Positions 24,161-32,346 of a stretch of DNA of 33,280 bases are shown in pieces. The DNA is taken from assembly GCA_020629005.1 (NCBI GenBank), contig JAHDEE010000007.1, forward strand, positions 33,996-67,275, read 5' to 3'. The position numbers and the translations under genes are program-made. Position 1 is the first letter of the stretch, and each line of letters opens with the position of its first letter. Origin of the DNA: Chitinophagales bacterium (lineage in GTDB: Bacteria; Bacteroidota; Bacteroidia; Chitinophagales; UBA2359). A model generated the notes under the pieces. It was not told the origin of the DNA and ran no database searches. It worked only from the letters and a program-made list of their open reading frames with translations.

Positions 24161-25471
24161 CTATGTCTTCGACTGGCTGATGCGAAACCAGATGTAAGCC
24201 ACCAGCAGCAAGCCTACATAAATCGCCGCCAATAGTGGATTGTAAATAGTCATGGCAATCAGTGCAACTGTGGCGATGACTAAAGCGATGATTGGGAAAA
24301 CGGGGTATAGCGGTACTCTAAAGGGCCTCTCCAGATTCGGTTCCCTTTTGCGAAGTACCAAGAGCGAGATCATGGAGACAATATACAAACTCAAAGCGCC
24401 AAAACAGGCAATCGTTATGATGTCTCCTGTCTTTCCTGTAAACAAGGCGGCAATACCGATCAGCATATTGAATAGCAGCGCATTTGTAGGCGTGCGAAAC
24501 TTGCTATGTACCTTACCCAAGGCCTTGGGGGCTAGTCCTTCTCTTCCAAACTCAAATGTGGCCCTTCCTGCAGCCAAAATAATTCCATGAAACGATGCCA
24601 CCAGGCCGAAAAGCCCAATAGAAGTCACCAGATGATAAAGTATGTGATCTTGTCCAAATCGCTTAGCCAGCGCCAGTGGCAAGGGAGAATCCGAAGCCGC
24701 AGCACCAGGTGTCTCATAGACCACTGATTCCCATCCGTCTACACCGATGGAACCGCAAAATGTAAGCACACATAGCACCGCCAATGTAAGTATTGCCGAT
24801 CCAAATCCGATCAATATATTACGCTGTGGGTTGATGGTCTCTTCTGCCACATTTGCCACACCTTCAATTGCCAGAAAAAACCATATGGCAAAAGGAATGG
24901 CCGCAAAAGCACCAGACCATCCATTTGGCAGGGCATTTCTGGCCATGTTTTCATATTCAAATGCTGGCAAAGTAGCACCAGCGAAAATCAAAAGCTCGAT
25001 TACGGCGATTACCGTAATGATCAACTCGAAGCTCGCTGCAGCCTTTACTCCTGAGATGTTCAGTGCAGTAAAAATAAGATAAGCGATTACTGCTATCGCT
25101 ATGATGGGAACAGAGGGCAGAAAGATATTCAAATAGGCACCTATTGCAAAAGCAATCGCTGGAGGAGCAAAGATAAATTCTATATTTTGCGCCATGCCAC
25201 CTAGAAAACCCCAGTTTCGCCCCAGCGCCCTATCTGCATAGGTGAATGCGCCTCCCGCCTTTGGGATCATACAAGCTAGCTCTGTGTAACTGAAGGTAAA
25301 AGTCAGATACATAATCATAATGAAGAAGGTTGCTACTGCCAGCCCTAGTGTTCCTCCCTGCTCCAATCCCAGATTCCAGCCAAAATACATCCCGGAAATC
25401 ACATACCCGACACCAAGTCCCCATAGCATGAGGGGGCCGAGCGTCCTTTGAAGTTTTGATTGTTCCTCCAT
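24161..25471 (-). CDS. APC-superfamily permease, ethanolamine-permease-like
   Basis: A 436-residue inner-membrane transporter with about 12 hydrophobic segments. The first region (TLGPLMLWGLGVGYVISGMY, WNLGLEQGG) closely resembles ethanolamine permeases of the Eat type, and SYTELACMIPKAGGAFTYAD is a standard APC helix-2 motif. FLAIEGVANVAEET is the conserved helix-6 region. It should import a small amine or amino alcohol by proton symport. It is transcribed toward the gamma-glutamyl ligase, with a 46-base gap, and is divergent from the SDR gene with only 52 bases between starts, so the two arms may share a control region. Confidence 0.85.
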   Translation of the reverse strand: MEEQSKLQRTLGPLMLWGLGVGYVISGMYFGWNLGLEQGGTLGLAVATFFIMIMYLTFTFSYTELACMIPKAGGAFTYADRALGRNWGFLGGMAQNIEFIFAPPAIAFAIGAYLNIFLPSVPIIAIAVIAYLIFTALNISGVKAAASFELIITVIAVIELLIFAGATLPAFEYENMARNALPNGWSGAFAAIPFAIWFFLAIEGVANVAEETINPQRNILIGFGSAILTLAVLCVLTFCGSIGVDGWESVVYETPGAAASDSPLPLALAKRFGQDHILYHLVTSIGLFGLVASFHGIILAAGRATFEFGREGLAPKALGKVHSKFRTPTNALLFNMLIGIAALFTGKTGDIITIACFGALSLYIVSMISLLVLRKREPNLERPFRVPLYPVFPIIALVIATVALIAMTIYNPLLAAIYVGLLLVAYIWFRISQSKT

Positions 25472-25495
25472 TACGGTAAATTAAGGATTAGAATT

Positions 25496-25503
25496 TATCT
25501 TTG
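25496..25503 (+). promoter_or_regulatory. Candidate -7 promoter element
   Basis: TATCTTTG matches the TAnnTTTG element, 20 bases before the ATG of the SDR gene, inside the 52-base divergent gap shared with the permease. Confidence 0.45.
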
Positions 25504-25523
25504 CGCCTAAAACTCAAAACAAT

Positions 25524-26312
25524 ATGAGACTCAAGGATAAAGTAGCTCTGATTACCGGTGGCAGCAGCGGCATCGGAAAAGAAACAGCACTACTGTTTGC
25601 CAAACAAGGCGCAAGTGTGGTTTTGACAGATATCGATGGGGATGGAGGAATGGCTGTGCAAAAGCAGATTCAGGAAGCCGGTGGCAAAGCCGCGTTTTTC
25701 AAGGCAGATGTTTCCAAGGCAGAAGAATGCGAAGCCATGGTACTGTTTACCGAAAAGCAGTTCGGAGCTTTGCATATCTTATTCAATAATGCGGGCATCA
25801 TGCATAGTGAAGATGGCGACGCTGTAGGTACAGAAGAGGCTATTTTTGATCTAACTTTTGGCATCAATGTGAAGGGTGTCTTTTTTGGCTGCAAATACGG
25901 TATTCCGGCAATGAGAAGATCTGGCGGAGGATCGATTATCAATACAGCCTCCTTTGTCGCTCACCTGGGTGCTGCAACGCCACAGTTGGCTTATACAGCG
26001 AGCAAAGGAGCAGTTCTATCTATGACCCGCGAACTAGCAGTCATCCATGCAAGAGAAAATATTCGGGTAAACGCACTCTGCCCCGGTCCACTTCGCACAG
26101 AACTCCTGATGAAGTTTCTAAATACAGAAGAAAAGAAGCAGAGAAGACTTGTGCACATTCCTATGGGCCGATTTGGTGAGGCTAAGGAAATGGCTCAGGC
26201 TGCACTATTCCTGGCTTCGGATGAGTCGTCTTACACTACAGGATCAGAATTCCTGGTGGACGGTGGAATCACAGCAGCATATGTTACTCCGGAAAGCCCT
26301 AAGACCACCTAG
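25524..26312 (+). CDS. SDR-family oxidoreductase
   Basis: A 262-residue classical short-chain dehydrogenase. It has the cofactor loop TGGSSGIG (11-18), an acidic residue after strand 2 (Asp36, favouring NAD), NNAG (88-91), a catalytic YTASK motif near residue 157, and a C-terminal ASDESSYTTGSEFLVDGG typical of the family. It would oxidise a secondary or primary alcohol, or reduce a carbonyl. In this neighbourhood (amine permease, gamma-glutamyl ligase, aldehyde dehydrogenase, amidotransferase) the attractive substrate is the alcohol group of a gamma-glutamylated amino alcohol; that assignment is inference. ALDH follows 76 bases downstream on the same strand. Confidence 0.88.
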   Translation: MRLKDKVALITGGSSGIGKETALLFAKQGASVVLTDIDGDGGMAVQKQIQEAGGKAAFFKADVSKAEECEAMVLFTEKQFGALHILFNNAGIMHSEDGDAVGTEEAIFDLTFGINVKGVFFGCKYGIPAMRRSGGGSIINTASFVAHLGAATPQLAYTASKGAVLSMTRELAVIHARENIRVNALCPGPLRTELLMKFLNTEEKKQRRLVHIPMGRFGEAKEMAQAALFLASDESSYTTGSEFLVDGGITAAYVTPESPKTT

Positions 26313-26334
26313 TCCAAAACCCTGGTCTGTGTCC

Positions 26335-26360
26335 GTGATTAGTGATTAGTAATTAGTAAT
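26335..26360. repeat. Heptanucleotide repeat between SDR and ALDH
   Basis: GTGATTA x2, then GTAATTA and GTAAT, a 7-bp-period array in the 76-base gap between the SDR and ALDH genes. Confidence 0.75.
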
Positions 26361-26388
26361 CCAAAATTAACCCATACACCCAAAGCAA

Positions 26389-27771
26389 ATGCAATTCAAA
26401 ACCATCTCTCCTATCGACGGCTCCGTATACTGTGAGCGTCAACATGCAACAGGCAAGCAGATCGCAAAGGCGCTCAACGATGCCCAGGACGCTCAGCGAG
26501 CATGGAGAAATACTCAGCTAAAAGAACGCATAGCCATTTGCCAAATCGCTGTAGATTTTTTCAAACAACATGCCGACGAGATCGGCAAGGAGATTACCCA
26601 TATGATGGGAAGGCCGATACGTTACACGCCTTTCGAGATCACCAAGGGTTTTGTGGAGCGAGCTGAGTACATGATCAGCATTGCGGAAGAGAATCTTGTT
26701 GACATTAAGGTGCCGGAAAAGAAGGGATTTGTACGATACATTTCCAGGGAACCACTAGGTACTGTACTGGTGCTTGCTCCCTGGAATTACCCTTATCTCA
26801 CTTCTGTAAACGTAATCATTCCAGCACTGTTGGCAGGCAACTGCGTGATACTTAAACATGCAGAACAGACTCCCCTTTGCGCGGAACGTTATGCACAGGC
26901 TTTCGCAGCTGCTGGATTGCCCGAAGGCGTGTTTCAATATCTGCACATGAGCCACGATCAAGTGGCTGCTACGATCCAGGATACCGGCATAGACTACGTT
27001 GCCTTCACTGGCTCTGTGGCCGGAGGAAGGGCCGTGCAACAGGCAGCAAATAATCGATTTATTGGTGCTGGCATGGAACTGGGAGGTAAGGATCCTGCCT
27101 ATGTACGAGAGGATGCAGTCCTGGAAAGTGCAGTCGAAAATATCGTGGATGGAGCATTCTTCAATTCAGGACAATCCTGCTGCGGCATTGAGAGGGTGTA
27201 TGTGCACGAAAGCCTGTTTAAGGACTTCGTTGAAGCTGCTGTCAGCTTAACCAAAGATTATCAATTGGGCGATCCGCTTGACACCAATACAACATTGGGG
27301 CCGATGGTAAGAGCTTCAGCAGCCGCGAATGCGCAGGCTCATATTGACGAGGCACTGCAGAAAGGAGCCAGAGCACTGATCGACAGCAGTCATTTTCCTG
27401 CGCATCAATCGGGTAGTGCTTATATGGCACCACAGATATTGATCGGTGTGAGCAATCGCATGAAGATCATGTCGGAAGAAACCTTCGCACCAGTCGTCGG
27501 TATCGTGTCTGTTGCCGATGATGTAGAAGCCCTCAGGCTCATGAATGAGAGTCAGTATGGGCTCACCGCGAGCATTTGGACCAAGGATTTGGAATTCGCA
27601 AAACAAATGGGAAATGAGTTGCAAACGGGAACGGTCTTTATGAATCGATGTGACTACCTGGATCCTGCCTTGGCCTGGACGGGTGTAAAGAACTCGGGTC
27701 GTGGTTGCACTCTATCCGCTTTGGGTTATGCGGGTTTAACGAGACCGAAGTCGTTTCATTTGAGGATGTGA
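26389..27771 (+). CDS. NAD(P)-dependent aldehyde dehydrogenase
   Basis: A 460-residue aldehyde dehydrogenase. Cofactor-site motifs are VLAPWNYPY and FTGSVAGGRAVQ. GMELGGKDPAYV carries the general-base glutamate, and FNSGQSCCGIERVYVHESLF the catalytic cysteine. The ending SEETFAPVVGIVSV is the family's second glutamate region. It oxidises an aldehyde to the acid and resembles the succinate-semialdehyde/aminoaldehyde group. Together with the gamma-glutamyl ligase, SDR and amidotransferase it would complete oxidation of an amine or amino alcohol. It is convergent with the amidotransferase gene, with 30 bases of heptamer repeat between their ends. Confidence 0.92.
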   Translation: MQFKTISPIDGSVYCERQHATGKQIAKALNDAQDAQRAWRNTQLKERIAICQIAVDFFKQHADEIGKEITHMMGRPIRYTPFEITKGFVERAEYMISIAEENLVDIKVPEKKGFVRYISREPLGTVLVLAPWNYPYLTSVNVIIPALLAGNCVILKHAEQTPLCAERYAQAFAAAGLPEGVFQYLHMSHDQVAATIQDTGIDYVAFTGSVAGGRAVQQAANNRFIGAGMELGGKDPAYVREDAVLESAVENIVDGAFFNSGQSCCGIERVYVHESLFKDFVEAAVSLTKDYQLGDPLDTNTTLGPMVRASAAANAQAHIDEALQKGARALIDSSHFPAHQSGSAYMAPQILIGVSNRMKIMSEETFAPVVGIVSVADDVEALRLMNESQYGLTASIWTKDLEFAKQMGNELQTGTVFMNRCDYLDPALAWTGVKNSGRGCTLSALGYAGLTRPKSFHLRM

Positions 27772-27777
27772 GACTGG

Positions 27778-27812
27778 GGATTTGGGATTAAGGATTACGG
27801 ATTACGGGTTTG
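27778..27812. repeat. Heptanucleotide repeat GGATTAC-like
   Basis: Five 7-mers in a row, GGATTTG, GGATTAA, GGATTAC, GGATTAC and GGGTTTG. The array fills the convergent gap between ALDH and the amidotransferase and reaches about ten bases into the amidotransferase 3' end. A related inverted run lies at 28903-28945. Confidence 0.8.
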
Positions 27813-28506
27813 GGACTAGAAATTCCATCATCCATTTCTGGATCAGATCGCGGTCAACCTTTAGGTCCAGACTTGCTAAGCCCTCTTGTACGCGTTGCTT
27901 GCCAATTCTTTTTACCCTAGCTTCCATCAGTGCTTTATCGTAAGCCTTGCTGAATTCTGGATGTGCCTGGATACCTAGAATGTGCTCCCCAAGCTGAAAC
28001 ATGCCCTTGGGACACCTGTTAGTGCTAGCCAGTAGCCTGCTACCCTTTGGTAATTTTTGTACCTGATCCTGACACATCATCAACATGTTTAGCTTTGCAT
28101 GGGCAGGACGCATCCAACGCTGCACCCTACTTACGCTGAATTCTTGAACTCCGACGCACCATCCCAAATTCGACTTTGCGACCTTGCCTCCAAGTGCTTC
28201 GGCAATCAGCTGATGCCCGAAGCAGATACCCAGGCACTTCTTTCGAAGCTGGTGAATGTCCCGCACAAATTGCTTCAATTTCGCTATCCAGTCAATTGCT
28301 TCATAGACCGATTTTCGAGAACCATTGATGATATATGCATCATAGTCGTTCACTGAATTAGGAAATTGTCCTTGAAACACGCGATAGCAACTTAGCTTGA
28401 GTTCTGGAAAGAGCTGTTGATACATTTGATCATAGTCACCGTGCTGCTCTAGATACTCGTCGTTGACCTTATCACATAATAGTAAGGCTGTTCTTGGTTT
28501 TTCCAT
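27802..28506 (-). CDS. Class I glutamine amidotransferase-like hydrolase (PuuD-like role)
   Basis: A 234-residue GATase1 domain with nucleophile elbow LGICFGHQLIAEALGG (catalytic Cys) and GIQAHPEF (catalytic His-x-Glu), plus an oxyanion region YIINGSRKSVYE. It stands alone without a synthase domain, so hydrolysis of a gamma-glutamyl amide is likely, as PuuD does in the putrescine pathway. The position beside the gamma-glutamyl ligase, SDR and ALDH genes fits a final step releasing glutamate. The ATG at 28506 (MEKPRTALLL) was chosen because it sits behind an AAGAAAAGG stretch and the family starts there; an ATG at 28545 adds 13 residues. Sequence resembles GMP-synthase-type GATases more than PuuD proper. 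Confidence 0.82.
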   Translation of the reverse strand: MEKPRTALLLCDKVNDEYLEQHGDYDQMYQQLFPELKLSCYRVFQGQFPNSVNDYDAYIINGSRKSVYEAIDWIAKLKQFVRDIHQLRKKCLGICFGHQLIAEALGGKVAKSNLGWCVGVQEFSVSRVQRWMRPAHAKLNMLMMCQDQVQKLPKGSRLLASTNRCPKGMFQLGEHILGIQAHPEFSKAYDKALMEARVKRIGKQRVQEGLASLDLKVDRDLIQKWMMEFLVPNP

Positions 28507-28700
28507 CCTTTTCTTTTGTGCTTCCGATAACATACTTTGATCCATTGATTCTATAAGGTATATCCAGTTTTACTAAAAAACCAATCAATGATAGAATCAC
28601 TTCACGCATTGCCAATACTGGACTGAAGGTCGCTGTTTTTGCTTGTAATCCAGCATCAATCCCACACCATTTCCACATCCAGGCTGGACGGAATGCAGCA

Positions 28701-28884
28701 TCAGAATAGCCCCGGGCGAAACGGTACTCAGTGCCTGCATGCGCCAGTGAGCGCCAGCCTATGGCGGCTCGCCCTAAGGCGAGACGGCAGAGGCTGAGCA
28801 GCGAACAAGCAGGCAGGTGCTGAGTAAGAGTGGAGCACGGGCAAGCCGGTGCTGGAGTGAAGGACCATTCGCTCCTAAAAATTT
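28701..28884 (+). ncRNA. Candidate structured RNA element, copy B
   Basis: A 184-nt intergenic element with the family motifs AATAGCCCCGGGCGAAACGG (28705-28724), ATGGCGGCTCG (28761-28771), GAGACGGCAG (28781-28790), GTGGAGCACGGG (28830-28841) and GCTCCTAAAAATTT at the 3' end. P2 is ACTCAG-TGCCTGC (28726-28738) with GCAGGCA-GGTG-CTGAGT (28809-28825), GGTG bulging as GATG does in copy A. P3 is CAGCC with GGCTG. The apical hairpin CTCGCC-CTAA-GGCGAG (28769-28784) is perfect, and the 3' hairpin GGAGTGAA/TTCGCTCC (28854-28875) contains one U.G. It lies between the amidotransferase start and the DUF4249 3' end and is convergent with DUF4249. A minus-strand frame across it is not conserved between copies. 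Confidence 0.55.
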
Positions 28885-28902
28885 CAGGGCAACTGCATTT
28901 GA

Positions 28903-28945
28903 GATTTACGATTTGGGTAAGTGGCCAATCCGTAATCCGCAAACC
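28903..28945. repeat. Heptamer repeats in inverted arrangement
   Basis: GATTTAC, GATTTGG on the left (28903-28916) and CCAATCCGTAATCCGCAAACC on the right (28925-28945). The right part is the reverse complement of GGATTAC-type heptamers as at 27778-27812. They lie just outside the 3' end of the DUF4249 gene. Confidence 0.6.
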
Positions 28946-28958
28946 TTCAAGTCCAAAA

Positions 28959-29846
28959 TCACTGCAAATCAATCACCTGCTCATAACTACTCACCATGGC
29001 CAGATTGAACATACCTAGTACTTCTTCGCCTTCGTCGCTGGAGCGGATGTTGCCATCGACATTGGCGACTGGCAAGGCAAAAATCGTTGCATCGCCGTTG
29101 GTCATTTGCGTGAAAGCTTCGCCCATGAAATAAAATGCATCCAGATTTAGAGAGTGAATTTCGACCAGGCAAACATCGCCTACGACCCAGGCCTGGTTGT
29201 CCTCATCCTGTGGATTAATCGCATCGCGGATAGGAGGAATGAAGATGAGACCATCGGAATTAGAACCAGCGCTGAAGCCGGCATCGTAGGCCAGGTTCAT
29301 CTCCTGAGGACGGTTTAGAAACTGGCCGTTTTTGTAGGCCTTGATCCAGTAGGTATCGCCATCGCCTTCGAGGTCTCGGGCGAAAAACTCAGTGTAGATT
29401 CCATCATCTCGTCCGAGTTCGCTCTCGAAATACTCCTGGGCAATGGAATCGATCACTGGTACCCTGTTGAACCGGCTTTCGGCCGAGTAAGTTTTGCCAT
29501 TGTATTTGATTTCCAAAGCAAATTCGTCTTCTGCCTCACCGAGGGAATCGCCACCTTGAGATCCCCAACGGTAATTACCATCGCCGGCAGATGTGAAATT
29601 GAAGACAGTGCCATCATCGCGGGTCAGGTTAACTTCGGCTTCATCAAGCCCTTGTGTGAAAGCGCTATTGAAATAGTCGTGCGACCAGGAAAGGCGAATG
29701 TTTTGCACCTGAGGTCGGTTGTCCAGCCAGGCATCTACAATGAGTAAGGCGTCGGCATCCTGTAGGTCTACGTCTACCTGATCGGTGCATGATGAGAAAC
29801 CAATTACCAGCCAGATGAGTGCTAAGATTGCTGCTATATTTCTCAT
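28959..29846 (-). CDS. DUF4249 lipoprotein
   Basis: A 295-residue lipoprotein (signal segment with lipobox FSSC at residues 17-20, then TDQVDVDLQDADALLIVDAW). The opening, in which a short tail leads to LLIVDAWLDNRPQVQNIRLSWS, is typical of the DUF4249 family, which is regularly encoded just downstream of FecA-like TonB receptors in Bacteroidota. Here the start lies one base after the receptor stop, so the two form an operon. It presumably sits at the outer membrane and helps ligand capture by that receptor. The function of the family is unproven. Confidence 0.88.
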   Translation of the reverse strand: MRNIAAILALIWLVIGFSSCTDQVDVDLQDADALLIVDAWLDNRPQVQNIRLSWSHDYFNSAFTQGLDEAEVNLTRDDGTVFNFTSAGDGNYRWGSQGGDSLGEAEDEFALEIKYNGKTYSAESRFNRVPVIDSIAQEYFESELGRDDGIYTEFFARDLEGDGDTYWIKAYKNGQFLNRPQEMNLAYDAGFSAGSNSDGLIFIPPIRDAINPQDEDNQAWVVGDVCLVEIHSLNLDAFYFMGEAFTQMTNGDATIFALPVANVDGNIRSSDEGEEVLGMFNLAMVSSYEQVIDLQ

Positions 29847-29847
29847 T

Positions 29848-32253
29848 TTATTTGAATTTGAAGTTGTAGGATATAGATGGAATAAAGGAGCCGATTACAG
29901 AAAGTTGCTCGGCATAAGTCTGGACATTAGAGCCTGAGGGAATTCGGCCATCGTTTTGTGTGAAGTAGATCGAGAAAGGATTCTTGCGTGCGTACAGATT
30001 ATAGATAGAAAGCACCCACTGACCTTTCCAACGCTTATCCGGATTTTCTTTTGGGTCTAGTGTTAGGGACAAATCGAGACGATGGTAGGTTGGGATACGA
30101 ACATTGTTTCTCGTCTTGTAGGCATTGTGCGGAATCACATATCCCTGCTGCTCATAGCGACTTGTTGGGAAAGTAGCCGGGGTACCGGTAACTAGTGAGA
30201 AATTACCGCTGGTAGACCATCGCTTATTGATTTGGTAAAAGGCTGCAACTGTAAGGTTGTGGGTCTGATCGAAACGGGAAGGATACCAGTCATCGTTGTT
30301 GATGCCCTCAATCAATCGTTCTGTTCGACCTAAGGTATAGCTCACCCAACCACTGATATCTCCCTTTGCCTTTTTGACCTGGAGTTCCAGACCATAGGCT
30401 CGTCCATCCCCTTGTAGCAGATCGGCTTCGAGGAAAGGATTGAGCAGCAAGTCGGCACCATCTACATAATCGAGCAGATTGTACATCTTTTTGTAGTAGG
30501 TTTCCACATTGAACTCGTAGGTATTCTTTTTGAAATTCTGAAAGTAGCCGAGTGCTACTTGATCTGCCTTTTGGGGCTTGATGTTGTTGGTACTCGGAGT
30601 CCACACGTCCACTGGTGTAGCTGCTGTTGTATTGGAGACCAGATGTAGATATTGCACTGTGCGATTATAAGATGCTTTTACAGAGCTGTTTTCACCTGCC
30701 TGGTACTTGATTGATGCTCTTGGTTCCAGAGCCAGATAGGTCTCGATAGACTCCCATTGATCATGCTCTTCAATGCCTGTAAGTGGCTTGCGTTCGCCAG
30801 GATCAGCATCGCCAAAAGCATAGGAGAAACCCTTGCCCGTATAATTGAAGTGAGAGAGACGAAGGCCATAGTTGGTTTTAATTCGTGGCCCGATGTCCAG
30901 CTCGTTTTCCAAGTACACGGCACTTTCGATAGCATACTTCTTGGGCACGCCAAAATCCGCCTCTTCGCCGGAGCTTACCCCAATCGCATCTCCCGGTGAG
31001 AACTGATAGATGGTAGATTGACCACCAAATCGCAGGACATTTGAAGGCTGCAAATAGTAGGCAAACTCGGGTTTAACGCTATAGTTGAGAATTTGAGCAC
31101 TCCAGTCAAAGGAGTTTTCTGCCTCGTTTCCAAAGTTGATTTGGTAGTCGTAGTCGCTATAGAATACAGTAAAATTGGAGAATAGCTTATCGCTGAAGAG
31201 GTGATTCCAACGCAGGGTACCTGTACCATTACCCCAACTAAATCCAGCTGCATCACCGAAGCCAAAATTGTCCCTTCCAAGATAACCAGACAGGAAAATG
31301 CGATTCTTCTTGTTGATATCGGCATTGGCCTTCATGGTAAGATCGTAGAAGTTCAGTCTGGAATCTTCAAAACCATCCCGCAAAAATGGCTGGGCCAAAA
31401 TGTCTATATAGGATCGGCGACCCGCCACTATAAAGGAGGCCTTGTCTTTTGCCAGTGGCCCCTCTATCGCAAGTCTACTAAAGATGGTGCCTATACCGCC
31501 ATTGATGGCCAATTGCTTGCTGTTTCCCTCTTTCATACGTACATCCAGGATTGAGGACAAACGACCGCCATATCGGGAAGGGATTCCACCTTTGTATAGT
31601 TTGACATCCTTTACTGCATCCGGATTGAATACCGAGAAGAAGCCGAAGAGGTGAGAAGAATTGTATACCGGAGCCTCATCGAGCAGCACTAGATTCTGGT
31701 CTATACTACCACCACGAACATTGAAACCCGTGGCGCCCTCACCTACGGTGCTTACTCCCGGCAAAAGCTGTAGACTCCTTATGATTTCAACCTCACCAAG
31801 GAGCGTTGGCAATTTTTGAATGGTTTGAATATCGAGCTTTTCAACACTCATTTGCAGCTCGGCCACATTTTTGTTTTCTGCTTCCGACTTCACAACGATT
31901 TCTTCCAAGACAGCTGACTCTTCGAATAGCTCGATATCCAGCTTGAGATTGGATTTGAGGTCGATTTCTTGCTTCACCGGCTCGAATCCCAGATAGCCAT
32001 ACTCCAGAATATGTTTGCCCACCGGCACGGATAGGGAATAGAAGCCGTACTCGTTGCTTGAGGTACCTGCGCCTAATTCGCGTATAAAAACGGTGGCCCC
32101 AATTAGCGATTCTCCGTCTGAACCACTAGTGAGATAGCCGCTGATCGTAGCTTTTTCCTGTGCGGAAAGATTGGGCGAAAACAGGATCATTGATACCAGC
32201 AGGGCAGCAGTCATGTAAAAGCTACGCCGCAGGTACTTTGTTGGTTTATCCAT
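29848..32253 (-). CDS. TonB-dependent receptor with carboxypeptidase-like N-terminal domain
   Basis: An ~801-residue outer-membrane receptor. The signal peptide (cleaved near NLSAQEK) is followed by a carboxypeptidase-regulatory-like domain (ISGYLTSGSDGESLIGATVF...GFYSLSVPVG). The plug has VEIIRSLQLLPGVSTVGEGA, NVRGGSIDQNLVLLDEAPVY and KLYKGGIPSRYGGRLSSIL. The beta-barrel runs to the C-terminal SFIPSISYNFKFK. This architecture is the common partner of DUF4249 lipoproteins. Start choice: the ATG at 32253 fits better than that at 32262, because a -7 element (32267-32274) would place the transcript start close to the latter. Substrate unknown. Confidence 0.9.
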   Translation of the reverse strand: MDKPTKYLRRSFYMTAALLVSMILFSPNLSAQEKATISGYLTSGSDGESLIGATVFIRELGAGTSSNEYGFYSLSVPVGKHILEYGYLGFEPVKQEIDLKSNLKLDIELFEESAVLEEIVVKSEAENKNVAELQMSVEKLDIQTIQKLPTLLGEVEIIRSLQLLPGVSTVGEGATGFNVRGGSIDQNLVLLDEAPVYNSSHLFGFFSVFNPDAVKDVKLYKGGIPSRYGGRLSSILDVRMKEGNSKQLAINGGIGTIFSRLAIEGPLAKDKASFIVAGRRSYIDILAQPFLRDGFEDSRLNFYDLTMKANADINKKNRIFLSGYLGRDNFGFGDAAGFSWGNGTGTLRWNHLFSDKLFSNFTVFYSDYDYQINFGNEAENSFDWSAQILNYSVKPEFAYYLQPSNVLRFGGQSTIYQFSPGDAIGVSSGEEADFGVPKKYAIESAVYLENELDIGPRIKTNYGLRLSHFNYTGKGFSYAFGDADPGERKPLTGIEEHDQWESIETYLALEPRASIKYQAGENSSVKASYNRTVQYLHLVSNTTAATPVDVWTPSTNNIKPQKADQVALGYFQNFKKNTYEFNVETYYKKMYNLLDYVDGADLLLNPFLEADLLQGDGRAYGLELQVKKAKGDISGWVSYTLGRTERLIEGINNDDWYPSRFDQTHNLTVAAFYQINKRWSTSGNFSLVTGTPATFPTSRYEQQGYVIPHNAYKTRNNVRIPTYHRLDLSLTLDPKENPDKRWKGQWVLSIYNLYARKNPFSIYFTQNDGRIPSGSNVQTYAEQLSVIGSFIPSISYNFKFK

Positions 32254-32266
32254 ATGTTTCATGCTG

Positions 32267-32274
32267 CAAAAATA
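32267..32274 (-). promoter_or_regulatory. Candidate -7 promoter element
   Basis: Minus-strand TATTTTTG matches TAnnTTTG. The transcript would begin about 7 bases further on, near 32260, giving a very short leader for the receptor gene if its ATG is 32253. Confidence 0.45.
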
Positions 32275-32346
32275 GAAATGATCAAATGATTAAGGGTAGA
32301 ATAAGTGTTAAATAGCCATGTTTAAATTTAGTCTTCTAAGCCTTAT

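Noticed and set aside
28472-28972. Minus-strand open frame (166 codons) over structured element copy B
   Set aside because: It overlaps two real genes at its ends. Similarity to the frame in copy A follows only the conserved RNA blocks, while the variable stems change without regard to codon position.
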